Made by a program: the position numbers and the translations under genes. A stretch of DNA of 64,000 nucleotides from Acanthaster planci (lineage: Eukaryota > Echinodermata > Asteroidea > Valvatida > Acanthasteridae), in NCBI RefSeq assembly GCF_001949145.1, contig NW_019091468.1, positions 782,174-846,173 of the forward strand. The letters run 5' to 3'. Shown here one piece after another: positions 11,156 through 25,100 of this stretch. The notes under the pieces were generated by a model. The model saw nothing but the letters and a program-made list of their open reading frames with translations. It was not told the origin of the DNA and did no database searches. Numbering within the stretch: position 1 is the first letter of the stretch; every line of letters begins with the position of its first letter.

Positions 11156-11274
11156 TGAGGGGCTTTTTACTTCCTTTTGACTTGTACTTTTTATCGAAAA
11201 AAAGAATAAAACTCTTTTATTTTATCTAGTAATCCTAGACAAGTGCCACGGAACTCCGACCCACCACAGGTTCC

Positions 11275-11345
11275 CTGGTCGGGATTCGAACCCGGGACCA
11301 CTCTCTTCGCAGACGGTACCTCTACCGACTATCCAATTTGGGTCC
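11275..11345 (-). other. tRNA-like sequence (pseudo-tRNA or SINE head)
   Basis: On the minus strand, tagtcggtagaggtacc is followed by cccgggttcgaatcccga. The T arm nearly pairs but the acceptor stem does not. Confidence 0.4.
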
Positions 11346-13910
11346 ACAACTAAAAGTGCTCGTTTCTAATATTTATCTAAAACACTCGGTTAAAAAAGTC
11401 GAGAATGGAGAACATACACACGCCCTCAAGATTCAAACCCGGACGGTGGATCGTTCAGCCGCCCAATTAAGTTAGGAACTGTGCACATTTAAATTATCAG
11501 TCTAAAATTTGGAGGCGAAGTATTTTGTACTTCGCTTTTCTTTCGTCGTCTGTCTTCAGCACGCTCGGGGAACACTTCCTTTTTCTGCATTAAAAAGACG
11601 CAAACAGGTCACACAGGTCGGAACAAGTCTTAAAATGGCTTTCTTTAATTAATAATACGGCAAAAACAAATACGAGAAGGCTGTCTCTCGTTCTGATCGA
11701 TGATTTTACAGTGAAGTTTCTGCTAATAAATAGCGGGTTCATACATCATAAATCTGAGACTGAATGACAGCAGAATTTTTATGGGAACCGATGAAATCTC
11801 GGAAAAATACGGACGAAACACATGTACGGTAAGGCTATAGCAAGATAAAGTAAAAGTCGAAGAAATGTTTTGGTTAAGCTATGTTGTCTCCTCCGATCTA
11901 AAATCGAAAAAAGAGAAAATTTCGAGAAAAGCACTAAAAACATTGCTTAGCTTAATTGAAAGTCACTGCGATGTGAAAGGATAAACGTGCCGAGAGAAAT
12001 CTGAATTGGTATAACACTTCTAAATTGATAGTTAAATATGTTCTGGATAGAATTCAGTTCAATTGACTGAGACGGAATTCGAACCTCTATGAACCTACAG
12101 TCCATGGAACACAATACTTGCACTTAAATAATGAACTTGCGGCTGATTAAACTTAGCCATTTCGCCAATGTTACACCCCACTCCAAACTCCTTTCAAAAC
12201 AATTGCGGCTTCTGGAGGAGTTTGCAGAATCGAGAAAGATAAGAAAGGCACAGCCCTTTTTCTTCTTTTCACGTGCGTGCGGCCCCCCCCCCCAAAAAAA
12301 GGTTCATGCACACAAAGTTCGTCCTTGGTTTCTGCATAGTAAAGGATTTTGGATGAAGGGTCCTATCTAATCGTATCTAGATAAGACTTGTAACAATGAA
12401 CAAGCTCGGGCTAGCAATTCCGATCCAGTCAACATTTGGCGGCAAATATTGTGCAAACAATACTTTTACAAATGGAATTAACATCTGGCTACAAGCATGC
12501 TTCCTAATGAGCCAGTTCGGTACTCCAACAGCGCATGCCCAGCAGTCTGCGCGCGCGAAGTCTGACCTATCAGCGCGGCCGTACACGGACTCGCACGCAT
12601 GCTTTCTTCTCGAATGTCCTTACGTTTTTGACATACCTAACAGGCTCATTGGCTCTACATTGCATAGTCTGAAATATACCGTTAAAAAGCATGTAAGCTT
12701 TTGTATCAGCGTGCCTACAAAAATACGTTTTTAAAACTTATTTCAGATTTTACGACTTTTTTCCCCAAAAGAAAACATGGAAAGCTTTTTACACTACACT
12801 TTTTCCAGTGCCTACTTTACTAATAAATATTGCCTCAAATATCCTGGTTGTAAAAATGGTATCCTCATCTAGTTCAGAGTCAAATTCATGGGGGGCCTTT
12901 GGATTAATTTGTCTGGCATTTTGCCAATTCTGCAAGGGGTTAGCGGGGTAAGGAATTGTAGCCTGCTTGCACTCGATTCTAAGCTCGAAGATCTGACAAA
13001 AAAACCCCCAAAAAACAAAATCCCAAACCAGATCTGCACCTTTCAAACGTGTCACACATCTTCCTCATTACAAGCTTAGAGCTCTTCAAAAAGACATCAA
13101 AAGAAAGCAACAGTTTCAAACAGTTCTATAAATTTCTGGAACAAAAGAACACTTTTCAAACACAGCTAAAACTTTGTTCATCAATTACATTATACCTATA
13201 AACTTCTTAAGTACTTAGGAAACATCAAAATATCCACTCAAAATATTCATAACATACTCATAAAACGATCATGGCAAATACCCAAACGAAAATAAGGCAC
13301 TTTATACACTTTACATTGCATATATATAGGAGATGTAAGCAATAAAACATGGAAGTGTACAATAATTACGCTTTTCTTCATAATAGTTACTATTAAAAAT
13401 CTATATGATTACATAGTTATATTTTATAGATAGTTCGTTGCAGCACACAACTAATTTCTGGCATACCTTAAGAGTACTTGGGGCGGTATGTTTGGAAGGA
13501 TATGGCAACTTCTCATGGGAGCTTAGGCCTATAATTCTTTGCTCAAGTTCTATCGTAGTTAGGCATGGCAATCCGTGTTAAAATTGAGGCTTTCCCCCCC
13601 TCGAGACCTTTGCAATGCTAAATACTCGAGTCTCTTCAAAACAAGGGCCTTGATATAGGACAGGGGACATTCAGAACAATAAAGGAATGGAACAGACTTG
13701 TTTGCTAAATGTGGGACCTTATTTTCGCCCTCTTCCAAAGTTCTCGGCTGCAGAGTCGCACATCAATCCAGCCCCTATCAGTTACTCCAGTCTATTGAAG
13801 AACTAACAGTTTGTTTGTTCTTTGCACGAGAATGCGAAAGAGGCATCTCTGAATATGCCAAGAAGCAATAACTGCCAACTATGGAGATGTTTGATACAAA
13901 GAGGAGAGAA

Positions 13911-14004
13911 ATTCTAAGTATGTGTAACACACTGTAACAAGCATCTTGTCAGTATTAATTCTAAGTATGTGTAACACACTATAACAAGCATCTTGTCAGT
14001 ATTA
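13911..14004 (+). repeat. Exact-length 47-bp tandem duplication
   Basis: Copies 13911-13957 and 13958-14004 begin attctaagtatgtgtaac and end cttgtcagtatta, with one base difference. The duplication must be young. It is not coding. Confidence 0.95.
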
Positions 14005-15359
14005 GAGTGACACGGGCTGGCTGGTGGCCACATTTAGCCGGTTGACCCTTGGCCCACAGATAACCACTTACAACAGGTTCAGCAAGGGTCCGAGTAATGG
14101 TTCCCTTGGCCCCGGGCACAGGTGTTCTGTAGGGCCTACTCCACCCAAGGCATCCCTACGTCTCCCATCGTCTGTAAGTGATCAAGCCTCCCATTTAATG
14201 TTGATGCCAAGCTGGGCTAAGCTTTACACTTTAGCTAGTTTGATTTCGTAGCACACTGTGCTATTTTCATAATCCCTTAAATTTTTTCAGACCCCACAAT
14301 ATAAGTAGTACCCACTGTGCCTAGGATATTCCGACCCTGGCTTCAGCCGTACCCGCGCCTGCTCATGCTTGGATGCCAAACGGAAGAAAAGTTTGCAGTC
14401 CATTGCTCAGCATACAACGACGGGAATGGTCACAGTTACGGAAGGCGGTCCTAAGAATGACCACTTGCTCTTACCACTCGCAACTTTGTGGCTCTGTTTC
14501 AAGAGTCCAAAGTGATACATCTTCCGAGAAACTGAAGCCAGGGTGATAAACGAAAAATAGTCAAATCAAATATGTACGACGGATACTGTTACATCCAGAT
14601 CCCAAACTATTTTCGATTGTCTCAACAGAGTGATACGTGATATCAAGCCACATCCATTCATCTGTACTACCAGTAACTGAGATGGAATAAAGATCTATTT
14701 CAGGTTGTTTACGTATCTATTCAAGTACTTATTTCATTCTTTTCTGCAACATCTTGAAGCAGGAAATCCTTGTCAGTAGCGAGAAATGAACTTGGAAGGT
14801 GAGAATGGTGACACAGTTTCACCTGAATGAACATCACCTAGCCTGCCACTCCGTCATGCCCCAGTGCACTCGTGGCTTGGCTTCAGTTTTCACGGATCCA
14901 TGAACACCTCGACCTATTTAAGCCCCATTCCAGTCAAAATCCAGCAGTCTCCTGATAATGATGGACAGAACACATCGTCCGAAATGTTGAGTAAACCGGT
15001 CACACATACTCACAAAATAGATCTTTCATGCTGCACATGTCAATGGTGTCACCGTAAAATACCAGCGACATGTTTTGTCAACAAATTTCTAGGGATCTGG
15101 CTGGCTTGCTGTTAAGGAAGAGCCATGTTGGCCTGCCTCCCAACTCTTAGGGAACTCTTAATGATGCATGATTTGGAGAAAAATATGCCCCCTGAAACTA
15201 CAGAAAATTGGAACACGGTAGTTGGAAAGTCAGGTTCCGTTTGCTGTTTTCCATTTCCTGTGTGTACTTCTGAAACACTGTACCATACAAAAGACTGAAT
15301 GGCAGAAATGAACAGCGCCACCTAGGGCCTGAGAAAGGTGAATTTATATTGCAGTCTCT

Positions 15360-15478
15360 GGCTGCATCTGAAACTGTTGTCTAGAACTAGGCCTTGGTCT
15401 TCACTCCATTGGAAATACGTTAAGACACCAAGACATTAGACCTAGCCGTAGCTCTGGAAGCCCATTTCGGACACAGCC
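15360..15478. mobile_element. Harbinger-like short MITE, copy 1
   Basis: It begins ggctgcatctgaaac and ends ttcggacacagcc, flanked by TCT (15357-15359 and 15479-15481). It shares most of its length with 33120-33228. A 3-bp TSD with GG/CC termini is typical of PIF/Harbinger MITEs. Confidence 0.7.
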
Positions 15479-15936
15479 TCTGTCTCAGCCTTTTCTGTTT
15501 CCACGCCCCTTTGTCTAAAAAGTTTTCTACATGAAATTTGTCCTCTCTAGCTTTGGAGACCCCAGACAAAAGCTGGTAAAAGTCTCCACAAAAATTTCAC
15601 AAAACTGGTTGTGGAAATAACTGAAAAAGGAGAAATTTTGAATGTGTAATTACCCGGGGAAAATTGAAGTATTTTTATACAAGGGGCGTTGGGTTAAAAT
15701 TTCAACCCAGGAAAGTAACTCTGGTTCAAGTATTTTGAAAACAGCATTTCACATCCGAGTGTTTTAGTACACTTCTGTTGCCAAACATCACGGACAGGTT
15801 CAACTTCAGTGGAAACACATCATCGGTCTCTTTAGGGGACACTACAGGCCCCGTGAAATATGCAGAACATTTAAAAAAGAAATTCTGGGTGGCGTTTCAA
15901 GATTGTTGCCTTTTGACTTCTTACGAACATTTTGGG

Positions 15937-16171
15937 TCACAGTGAGAAGAGTTCCTCCTCTACTGGCTTCTCGATCCACACCCCGTACCCGCCCTTCTTG
16001 AAGGCCTCCTTCATGTACGCCTTGGCAGCTGCAAAGTCTACGGCCAGGCCTTTAGCCTCATGGTAGGTGCGGGCCTGCAGGAGATCGTCGCGGCCGTACA
16101 GCCCCGCCACCCGCTGAAACTCCGCAAAGAGGGCCGACTTGCATAGCTGAGAGGGGACCACCCCTTGGACC
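15937..16171 (-). CDS. ADAR: ADAR exon: C-terminus and stop
   Basis: The acceptor is tccctttcag|GGTCC; the stop is TGA at 15939-15937. It encodes [35 protein letters not shown] and [20 protein letters not shown]. The ending 'G.G.WieKP.e...F.l' is the standard ADAR C-terminus. I did not find a convincing poly(A) signal on the minus strand nearby. Confidence 0.95.
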
Positions 16172-19100
16172 CTGAAAGGGAGCAAAGGGGGCGGCAATAG
16201 TAAGCTCATCATGAATAATGCATTCCACATCATGCATATTCATATTTACAAAATACGACGCGGGCCTCACCTTCCTTTCGTCCCGTCGGTGACCTCCGGG
16301 CCCCCGCACTCCACGAACCAGTTGATGCTGAGGGCCTTGGTCTTTTCCGTACCCCTAGGAGGGTCAAATGCTGTGACGCAGCCCAGTTGGGGGTGGTGGA
16401 CGCTGTAGGGGGCCGGCAAGGTGGCTGTCAGCTCCTGGGTGTCCACGGAGTGGCTGAGGCGACAGCAGACTGCCCGGGACAGGTGGCCGTGATGGTACAG
16501 GGAACCTTGGGAGAGGACAGGTGGGCAACAGAGAATAAAAGAAAAGAAAACGACAAACAAGAGGAGTCCGCGACAAAGCAAAAACCGCGTAAATTGTAGA
16601 GGTTTGCGGTAGCACCATGCAAGGATATCTGTCTGAGCATGTGCGGTTCTGAAAAAAACCAGAGGGTACTCCACGGTTCGGAGAGTACACTCTGTCTGTC
16701 CTCAAGTGACCAAGACAAGTCAGGGGAGGGGGTCCAAATTGCCTTTTCATGGGGCCAAAACTTGTGGGTATTTTGTCATGTAACCTTTAAATAACCTGTC
16801 TCAGTTTAATTCTACTTTTTGTGGCTTTTACATGCCTTTGGAAAACAGATCCAAACAAAATAGCCGTTCAAGCAGCATTTTTCTCTTCACAGGAGGCGGG
16901 GTCCCTGTCGCATCCTCTCTCCACTCTTGGATTCCAGATAAACTTGCGTGCCTCCATGCAGTTGGGAAATTAAAGGTGATGTTTGTGGTCGTTAAAAATG
17001 TTGTGAACTTCCACTTGATGCGCGTTTTTGCTGTGAGTAAAGTCAACAGTCTGCTCAGCAGAAACTATCGCTTTAATAGCAAATTCATCAGCTGAGATAC
17101 CACAGCATGTCCCAAGATGCTTACTGGCAGGCACCTGTAACATTAATCATTGGTTTAAGCAAATGGATAAAGAAGGGCAAAGGTTGAACTTGTGTTTTCT
17201 GCAGAGAGGAAACGCTCCCATACAGATTTCTCGTCAAGAGTGTGATGAACTTGCATCCTTGGGCAATTTCGTTCTTTTACCTAATGTCAGTGAGCTGAGG
17301 TACATAGGCTCAACGAAGTGGCTCAGCAGTGCCCCCTGGAGGCCTAGGATGTTCCAGCGTGCCACCTTGTCGCTGCAGGACATGGTGCGGAGCCGCTCAC
17401 CCCGGATGATGCCGTCCCAGGTCTGGACCGGGTGGCTGGAATCCACGGGGATAGTGCCTTCCCCTGGGCACGAGAATAAAAACAGGATAAAGGCTGGTTC
17501 ATACTAGGTGGGAAAATGAACACAATTGCAAATTTGTGATGTCAGCTTAAATATTCATGCTGTGATTTCACAAAAGTTAAGCACATTTCAACTCGAAGGA
17601 AATTTTGCGGCACTCGCTTCGCTTTCAATTCGCCTGTAGTTATGTAGTATGGATGTAACGAGAAATCTGTTTGTTTCTCACAGATCTGGATCTTAATCAA
17701 TGATCCAAATACTGGCTCCATCTATCCATTACGCGGGATCTGGTGTGAATGAATCAATGACAGATTACTGATGAGATTTGGTTCCAAGTAAAACAAACGG
17801 GCCCGACAGCAGACTGGAACTGTCTTTCTCATGGGGCAAGTCTGAGTGACAAATGCAGTTGACCATAATTTGACCAACGTCACATGGTGGATGGTTTGAA
17901 CCATCTCGTCCAACATTTGGAACCCTAACCCTGAGGCATGGTTACACCACTGGTCAGTTTCATATCAATAAGAAGGGAACAATAAACGTGAAGCGACCCG
18001 AATCAAGTCTCAGACTCAACCCTAGTGACTGAACTCATACTCACTGAAATGACTTGATCAGCAATAACCCTGAATGCCACTCCATATCTACAGAACACCT
18101 GAGGCTATGTTCATTTCAAGTGGCTGTAGCAACACATGCCTCTATGGGAAGCGGCTAGCTAGCGGCTTCCATATGCACATGCATTATTTGTAGCCCTAGC
18201 CACACCTTTTGGACACAGGATCAGAGACCTACCATACTCCATCTTGGTCCTAAGCAGGCCCTGGATGTTCTTGCCAAAGGTGGGCAGGTGCTGGGCCTGC
18301 CCGTTGAACTCCAACCCCTCGGGCCCCTCTGCATTCTCCCCGGCGTCGGTACGGGAGAACTGGGCGCCGTCGCCGCAGGGCGCGGTGCTGATGTAGAGGT
18401 GGAAGCTCACGCCCGGCCTGACCCTGAACCGACCTGGGGAGGTCTCCACTAGGATGGTGTTGTCCGGGTTCTGTTTAAACTCAGCCAGCTGGTTGTAAAG
18501 ATATCTGGAACCAGCAAACAAAACCCAAAAGACTATTCACATTTTGTCTTTCTGTTGAATAGAAAATTCTCAAAGTAAGACTTAGAAGTTTGCATGGTTG
18601 TGGCATCGACTATAAAAAGTTTCAGCAATACTGGTCATGTTCTTTTAGGAAGAGGCATGCCTCAGGAAAATGTGGGGTTCTGAGCTCCAAATCACCAGTT
18701 CTTCAAACAAGATGGTGACAAAATTTTCCTATTGGATCTTTGATAAAAGCCAGCTTGGCACTACAGCTGTGCACGGGTAAATCAAAAATGCTATTACTTA
18801 TTTCAGTATTCTCCACTCATGAAAAATATAAGAGGGTGCCAACTGTTATCAAAATTGAAGAAACTTTCTTGCTTTAAGGTGTCTACCAAAAACAGAATTA
18901 CGCTACAGTTTTAACGGTGCTCCTCATACTTTCAATAATGTGCCTACTTTCCTCTTTGCTCGGATATTATGGCAAAATATACTGTACCATGGCCCCTAAC
19001 AGAATCGACTCAGGATTGGATGTGCGGTCAAAACAACAAACGTGACATGCAAGAGAAGGTGTGATGGCAGACAGTTTCTTTTGTGTATCAGCGTAAGGTT

Positions 19101-22100
19101 AACTTTTTTTTTACTCACATCTCTGGTCTGATCTCTGTGTTTCGCAGGAATTTTTATAATTAATTCTGCCATAATAACACAGGAAATTTACCATTCTAAA
19201 ATATTTAAAACCTGACAAGGACCGAAGTGTGTTTTAAACCTTTTTATTTTTGTAAAGCAGAGGACTACATGTAGTCTCATTCCATATTAATGTTTTTCAA
19301 GATACAGACGATGGAAAATATAGAGCCCCCTTCTACCGGTACTTTTTCCTTTAGAAACTTAATCAACCATAAATGTCTCATTTTATGATGGATAAATGAC
19401 TGAATAAATGATGATTAGGGTCTTTTCTTGAGACAGTAACGCAAAGCCGTAATCTTACGCATCATGGACGATGGGATTATACGACTCTTCCCCCACATTT
19501 GTACCTTCCTTGAGCTGGTGGCTTAATATTGAGTCCTGTTCGTCATCAACTGTCGTGTTGCCAAACGTGCCACATTTGAGTCATCTTCAACTCGGAATTT
19601 GATCTGCCATGCCCCCGCACGGACTTCACACCTCTGCCCCGCGTGGCTGCACAGGACGTGCGACTGGCATGAAATATTCCTGATGACGATTTTTCAAGCT
19701 GACAGCAGGCGATCGCAGAATTGAACAGGGGAAACCGTCAATTAAAGTTCAGGTGTGCAAGGGTAGCTTGCATGGGACACATGCGAGACACGGACACATG
19801 CGCGAGAAATCAATGATTCTTGGCTACGTGGCCCAATTTGGTAAGGATGCCGTGCAAACAAAATACTGCTGAACAAGTTCGTGACCAGATCTTGCAAAAC
19901 AAGTCTTTAGACAGAATTTTTTTTTTCAGAATTTTGTTCCAGTTGGATTAAGGAAGTGCAACTGGGTTGCATGTTTTGATGTATCACTCAGGTTGGCATC
20001 ACGATGACAATGTTCATTAATTTGGTGAGAGTAGTTGAAGGTTCCTCTTGTTTCCCACGGTGGAAGAACAGCAGGGGCCAGTTTTATAGAACTGCTTTAG
20101 CACCAAATTTGCTGAAGTGCAAAAAAGTCTGTTTAAAAAAAGGTAACCAGCTCAAAATCTATGTGATTGCCATGCTAACTAAGAGAGAGGTGAATACCAT
20201 TCCAAAACAATATACATGTATATCACATGGAGTTTTGGCTGGTAACCTGATTTGTCAAGCAAGGATTTTTCACGCTTAAGCAAATTTTGTGCTTAAGCAG
20301 CTCTTTGAAATTGACCCCCAACAGGGGTGAGCTTAAAGTTGATCTGGTGACTTTAGGGCTAATTGTGTTTAGGTATTTGGTCACGTTTGCTTGCTGAGCC
20401 AAAAATAACTGACGAACCTACAGCACAAATGACAAATACACAGTGTATAAGCTTGGGGCTTGTAACTCTCTTGCTAAGCAAAGGTTTTCACAGCTTAGCA
20501 CGGTTCTGTGTTTAGAAGCTCAAGATGAATTAGCACGGTCCTGTACACTGGTACCTACCCTATATTTAAACCCTGAAAAAAAAAATCCAGTCAATGCATG
20601 TGTATATGAACGTTCACTAATGCAGCCCAAAACACTTAGGATATTGAAATCTCTGCAGTTCTCAATGTCTTATAATGAGGTATTGAGGCATGAATGCATA
20701 GCATTGAGGCATAGAATGGTGCAAACACAAAGCGGTTGGGGCAGAGATGGTTAACGTGTTTGCATTGAGCTTTCTGGCTGCATGAAAAGACTGAACTGGA
20801 TCAATCTCAGGGCCATTTTGCAGACTCTGGCATGGATCAAGGGATCGAGGGAGTATTTAATGCCTACATGTACATGTATATACGTACTTATACATCTATG
20901 CATTATGTCCATTGTGAAATGTACATGTTTAGTCAAAATCGAGTTTGAATCTTCACAATGCTCCAAGCAATGAACACATACAGTAAATGTACTTCAGAAT
21001 ATGTTCCGTATTTTAAAAGCAAACCAAATCATAAATCCCCTTCAGCAGAATCTTACAGTAAGGTGCACTCAGAGAGCGCTGCGCAAGTGTTGACGTTGCT
21101 CTTACCCTTTCCTGAACCCGCATCGCAAATCATAACAGTGTCGCTATATTTGCTTTCCCGCGCCCTGCAGATGGGCCACAATGTGCGACACTCGCCGGGC
21201 TGCAATTAACATTTAAATTGCCCCGTCTTAATGAAGTGTGATCTCCATCGCGCCTGCCGCCGACTTCGCCACGCTGGCGTCTTCGGCACATGGCTACACT
21301 GTGGCGACACCTTGGGTTGGGACAGCTACCTGCTACACGATGACGCGGCTGACAAATACTGCATCAAAGATGCATGTTGGATTTTTTCTTCAGTGGTGCT
21401 TAATGGGGGGGGGTAAAATTTCTGGAGGAGGGGGATCTGGACACCTTGGGGGGCACACATTTTTCGAAGGGGGAGGGGTCTTAAACAGTGGTGCTGCAGC
21501 TTGTACACAGGTTGTGTACATTTCAAAATTTAAAAAAACGAGGGGACTGAAGGGGGATTAGGGGTGGGGATGGACCTCTGCTGGGGGGTGGGGGAAAAGG
21601 AAGGAGGGACACGTGTCACCTGTACAGGGGGTGTAACCAGGTCTTAGGTCTGAGTTAAAAATGTCATTTTCCCCCTTAAATTGACAGTCCATTTTTGTCA
21701 TTCCTGAAATAATTCTAACCCCCTAACTATTGTTTCTAAAATGCAGTGCTTTCGATTAAAAAAAAGGGCAACTTCTCCTCCTCTTCCGGATATTCCACTG
21801 CCTTTTCTCAAAAGAACAATTTTTTAAAACCAATTCCAAGCCAAGTATTTTTTTTAAAGTGATTCTCTTCCCATCATCCGGGGCTCTCAAAAAGTTCAGT
21901 CTCTCTACAACATGTCGCTGAAGGATGAGCTGGGCAGGGTGGGGTACACATAACAGATCACCCCCCCCCCTAAATACTTTGTAAATTGTAAAAAATAAGA
22001 AAGTAAAAACAAGAAAAGATAAAAATGAAAGAAGAGGGGCAAAGATAAAAAAAAGTCGTCTTTTTCTTGAAGAAGATTTGTCAGAAAGAGAGCTAAAACG

Positions 22101-25100
22101 AGTCTACAGTATGGATGTGTATAATGGTCACACAACGGACACACTATGGCACCACTTGGAGTCCATCTTCTCTTCATTATTATGATTAGTGTGATTATTA
22201 TTAGTCATATTTATACAGGGTAGCTTATTCTCCAAAATGGTGATCTTTCACAAAGCCCTGTCATAACACTTACAAAAAATCAACATTAAAAACCTACATT
22301 AAAATGAATGAACTTAAAAAAAATAAAATACTACAATATGAAGATTTTTAAAAGATTACAACGGAATAGAAATAAACTCCAAACGGGAGTAAAAAAATGA
22401 AAAACACAAACAACACAAATATGTAAAAGAAAACACAGTGGGAAACAATAATACAGTAAAAAAAATTAAAATAAAAATACATCACACGTCAGACAGTTTA
22501 ATATTTGACAAGGATGATGACCAATCTGATAGCACAAATTCCCCATTCAGCTGTTACTTGCAACCCTCCCCTTCCATGAATTTGGAGAACTGCCCACTAT
22601 TTGGAAGCAGTGGATTCCTAACAGCGACTACCGTGCACTATGAACCAATCGACGTCATTGAAACAACTGTTTGTGACGCACGGCCCTCCGTTACGGCACG
22701 CCCTTTGAAAAAAAAATATGCAACGCCCCCATCTCCCACCCCTGGAATGAAAATGCCGGCAGCTGGGAGTGGAATATCCAGTGTGTAGCTGGCTTTTGCA
22801 CCTCAGGATTTAACGCACTTTTGATTATGCATAATGGATCTACCGGTAGCTAATGCATTTCATGGGGGCAGATTAAAATGACAGACACGCTGCCAAAAGG
22901 AACGGAAAAAATAAGCACACACACGAAAACAAATGCAATGAAAACAGACTGAACCCCTCCAAAACGCTGGAAAGTGGCTCTTTAAACCCTGTGAGTCAAT
23001 AGCGCAGCTGTTCTTCGGACAACATGGCATGCCTGATGTGTTATCATGAGCTAAAAGTGCTTTCGATATCGAGCTTGATTAAAGTTGGAGGCTAGTGCTG
23101 GGAGCAACGTGCCACAGCGGGCAGATGCGGGGAATGTAAAACATAGCCAAAGTCTGTTTCTGGTTCCCAGGGTAACTTTCAGAAGGGATCATTAAAACTA
23201 CTCACCGCAAGAAGGCCCGTCTTGTGATAATTTCAGCATGAGAGTCGTTGACTGTGCCTCCTTCCAGACTGAGCATGTCGCCAGTGACGCACCGGTTCCC
23301 TACAAATTACCAAAAACACAAAGAGAAAATGACCTCAAGATGACAGAAACATATTTAACTTCACAAATGAAGAGCATACCCTTCTAACAAAATATAAATT
23401 ATACATGACTGATCCTTAAAAATAAACTTTCAAAAACAATATGTAGATTTGCCTTGGCCTCAAGCCCACGACAGTAAGGCCTCTCTGAGCAAGAGCAAGT
23501 ATTCTCCGGCAAGCCTTTTGACATGGTTCTTACAAACATCTTGTAAAATGCCTGTTATCAAACAATGTGCAAAAAAGAAAACAATTTCTACATCAACTAT
23601 TGTGACCCTCTGTCGCGGTTAAACGCCGTACATTCGGGCATAGATATCCAACCTCTGAGATTAATTTCTGGGCACACTTGCCAATACCTATTAAATACAC
23701 TGACATCATGTACATGCACACTCTGCAGTCCAAAGATTATATAGCGCCGCGTAGCGTCGCAAGATGGGTAATTCGGCCATAAAGGTGTTATCACCATGGG
23801 CGCCATTCGAGTGTGAACGTTCATGTGTGTGCGTGCCTGTCGCGGCGCCTGTGCATTAACATGCACTGCGCAGGCGTAGTCCAACCAGAATGGCGCCCAT
23901 GTAATAACAACGTTTATGCGTATTCATGGTGAAGTTCCCCATCTTGCGCCGCTACGCAGCGCTATACGATCTTTGCTGCAGACAATGTATATCAAATAGT
24001 TGAACAATAAGATACCATGTTTTAAAGGTCCTTCTCTAAAATCAGGTCCCAAAGTATGACATTTTTGCTCCCCTTCTTACACCCGGCCTGTGTACCGTCA
24101 TTTGACATGGAGATATCATTGAAATTAACTTACAACTATTTCTACTTATTGGGTAGGTAATTTCATCACGATTGGAAATTAAAAGCGTGTTCTAAACTTT
24201 ACACAAAATCATATGATCGTAGATGTAATGGGGACATGAAAAAAAAAAATGGACCCCAATTTTTTTAGGATGATGCGCATACAGAGGACTACAGCTGAAA
24301 AGTACTGTGGGACAGTTTCTGACGACTTACAACAAGGCACAATACCGTACACCTCCCAAGACGGTGGTACATGGCAAGCACAATGTATCTGTGGAATGGC
24401 CAATTTTGCGACAACGCTTCAGGGCTTTCTCATAGATCGACTTCATCTTCAGCTTTTCCATTTTCTTCTCTGGGCCCCGGAGCCAATTGGCAAGCCCTTT
24501 TAGTTCGGACAGAGTGAAAAGATTCCCTTCTTTGATGCCATGTCAGGTGGTTTGATGTCCCTGCAGCGGAACACTGACTCACACTGAGCAAGAAGATCTT
24601 TTATAGTTGGCCAAAATCTGAGGCTGAGGAATAACCCTTGCTTGGGTTGACTGACAACGTTCCTACATGTAGCTCATTTGTCCAAGCATCTGCCTCATTT
24701 CTTTCCTTATGTTTTTCTTCTCAGAAGTTTCAGAACTGCTAAAAAAATGTGATCGCTTAAGACACCCTGGAAGAACTTCAACTGAAATTCCACTTCCTTC
24801 TTTTTGGCAGCTTTTAGAATGGTTACAGGTACTTAAAGTTGCAAGAGTAGCTAGAATTTTGTCTGGCAAGTTTGGCTTTGCTTTCAGTGTTCCAGTTGAT
24901 TTGGATTCCATCGAGCCACCAGATCCTGTGAATTTCAGACACATGGGCAGCGCTAAAAAGTGGGTAAGGCTCTTTCCGTTGGGAGGGTGGGTGGATGGGG
25001 AAGGGCAAACATTTAACGGGAGCAAACTGATAAACCATCAAAATAGCATTTTTTTTCCTTTCATCTCCGTTTCCCTACTCTTTTCTTTTGTCTTCTTCAA

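Larger units (their letters stand above)
6800..15936. other. Intergenic region between convergent NUP210 and ADAR genes
   Basis: About 9.1 kb between two stop codons on opposite strands. No reading frame here has exon borders, domain content or exon-like GC bias. The left 2-2.5 kb is probably NUP210 3' UTR. The rest contains a SINE (9530-9868), a GC-rich foldback element (10319-10560), tRNA-like segments (11083-11155, 11275-11345), a C/A homopolymer junction (about 12284-12301), a 47-bp tandem duplication (13911-14004) and a 3-bp-TSD MITE (15360-15478). Elsewhere I see only unremarkable AT-rich sequence. Confidence 0.7.
18505..23205 (-). other. 4.7-kb ADAR intron
   Basis: No coding signal. 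It contains one copy of the GGGGCCA-ended MITE (20074-20318), a very G-rich stretch (about 21405-21610), and an A-rich stretch (about 22000-22480). The remainder shows nothing I can name. Confidence 0.7.

Noticed and set aside
11083-11345. Functional tRNA genes
   Set aside because: A and B boxes are present, but acceptor stems do not pair and anticodon arms are malformed. Pseudo-tRNA or SINE heads fit better.
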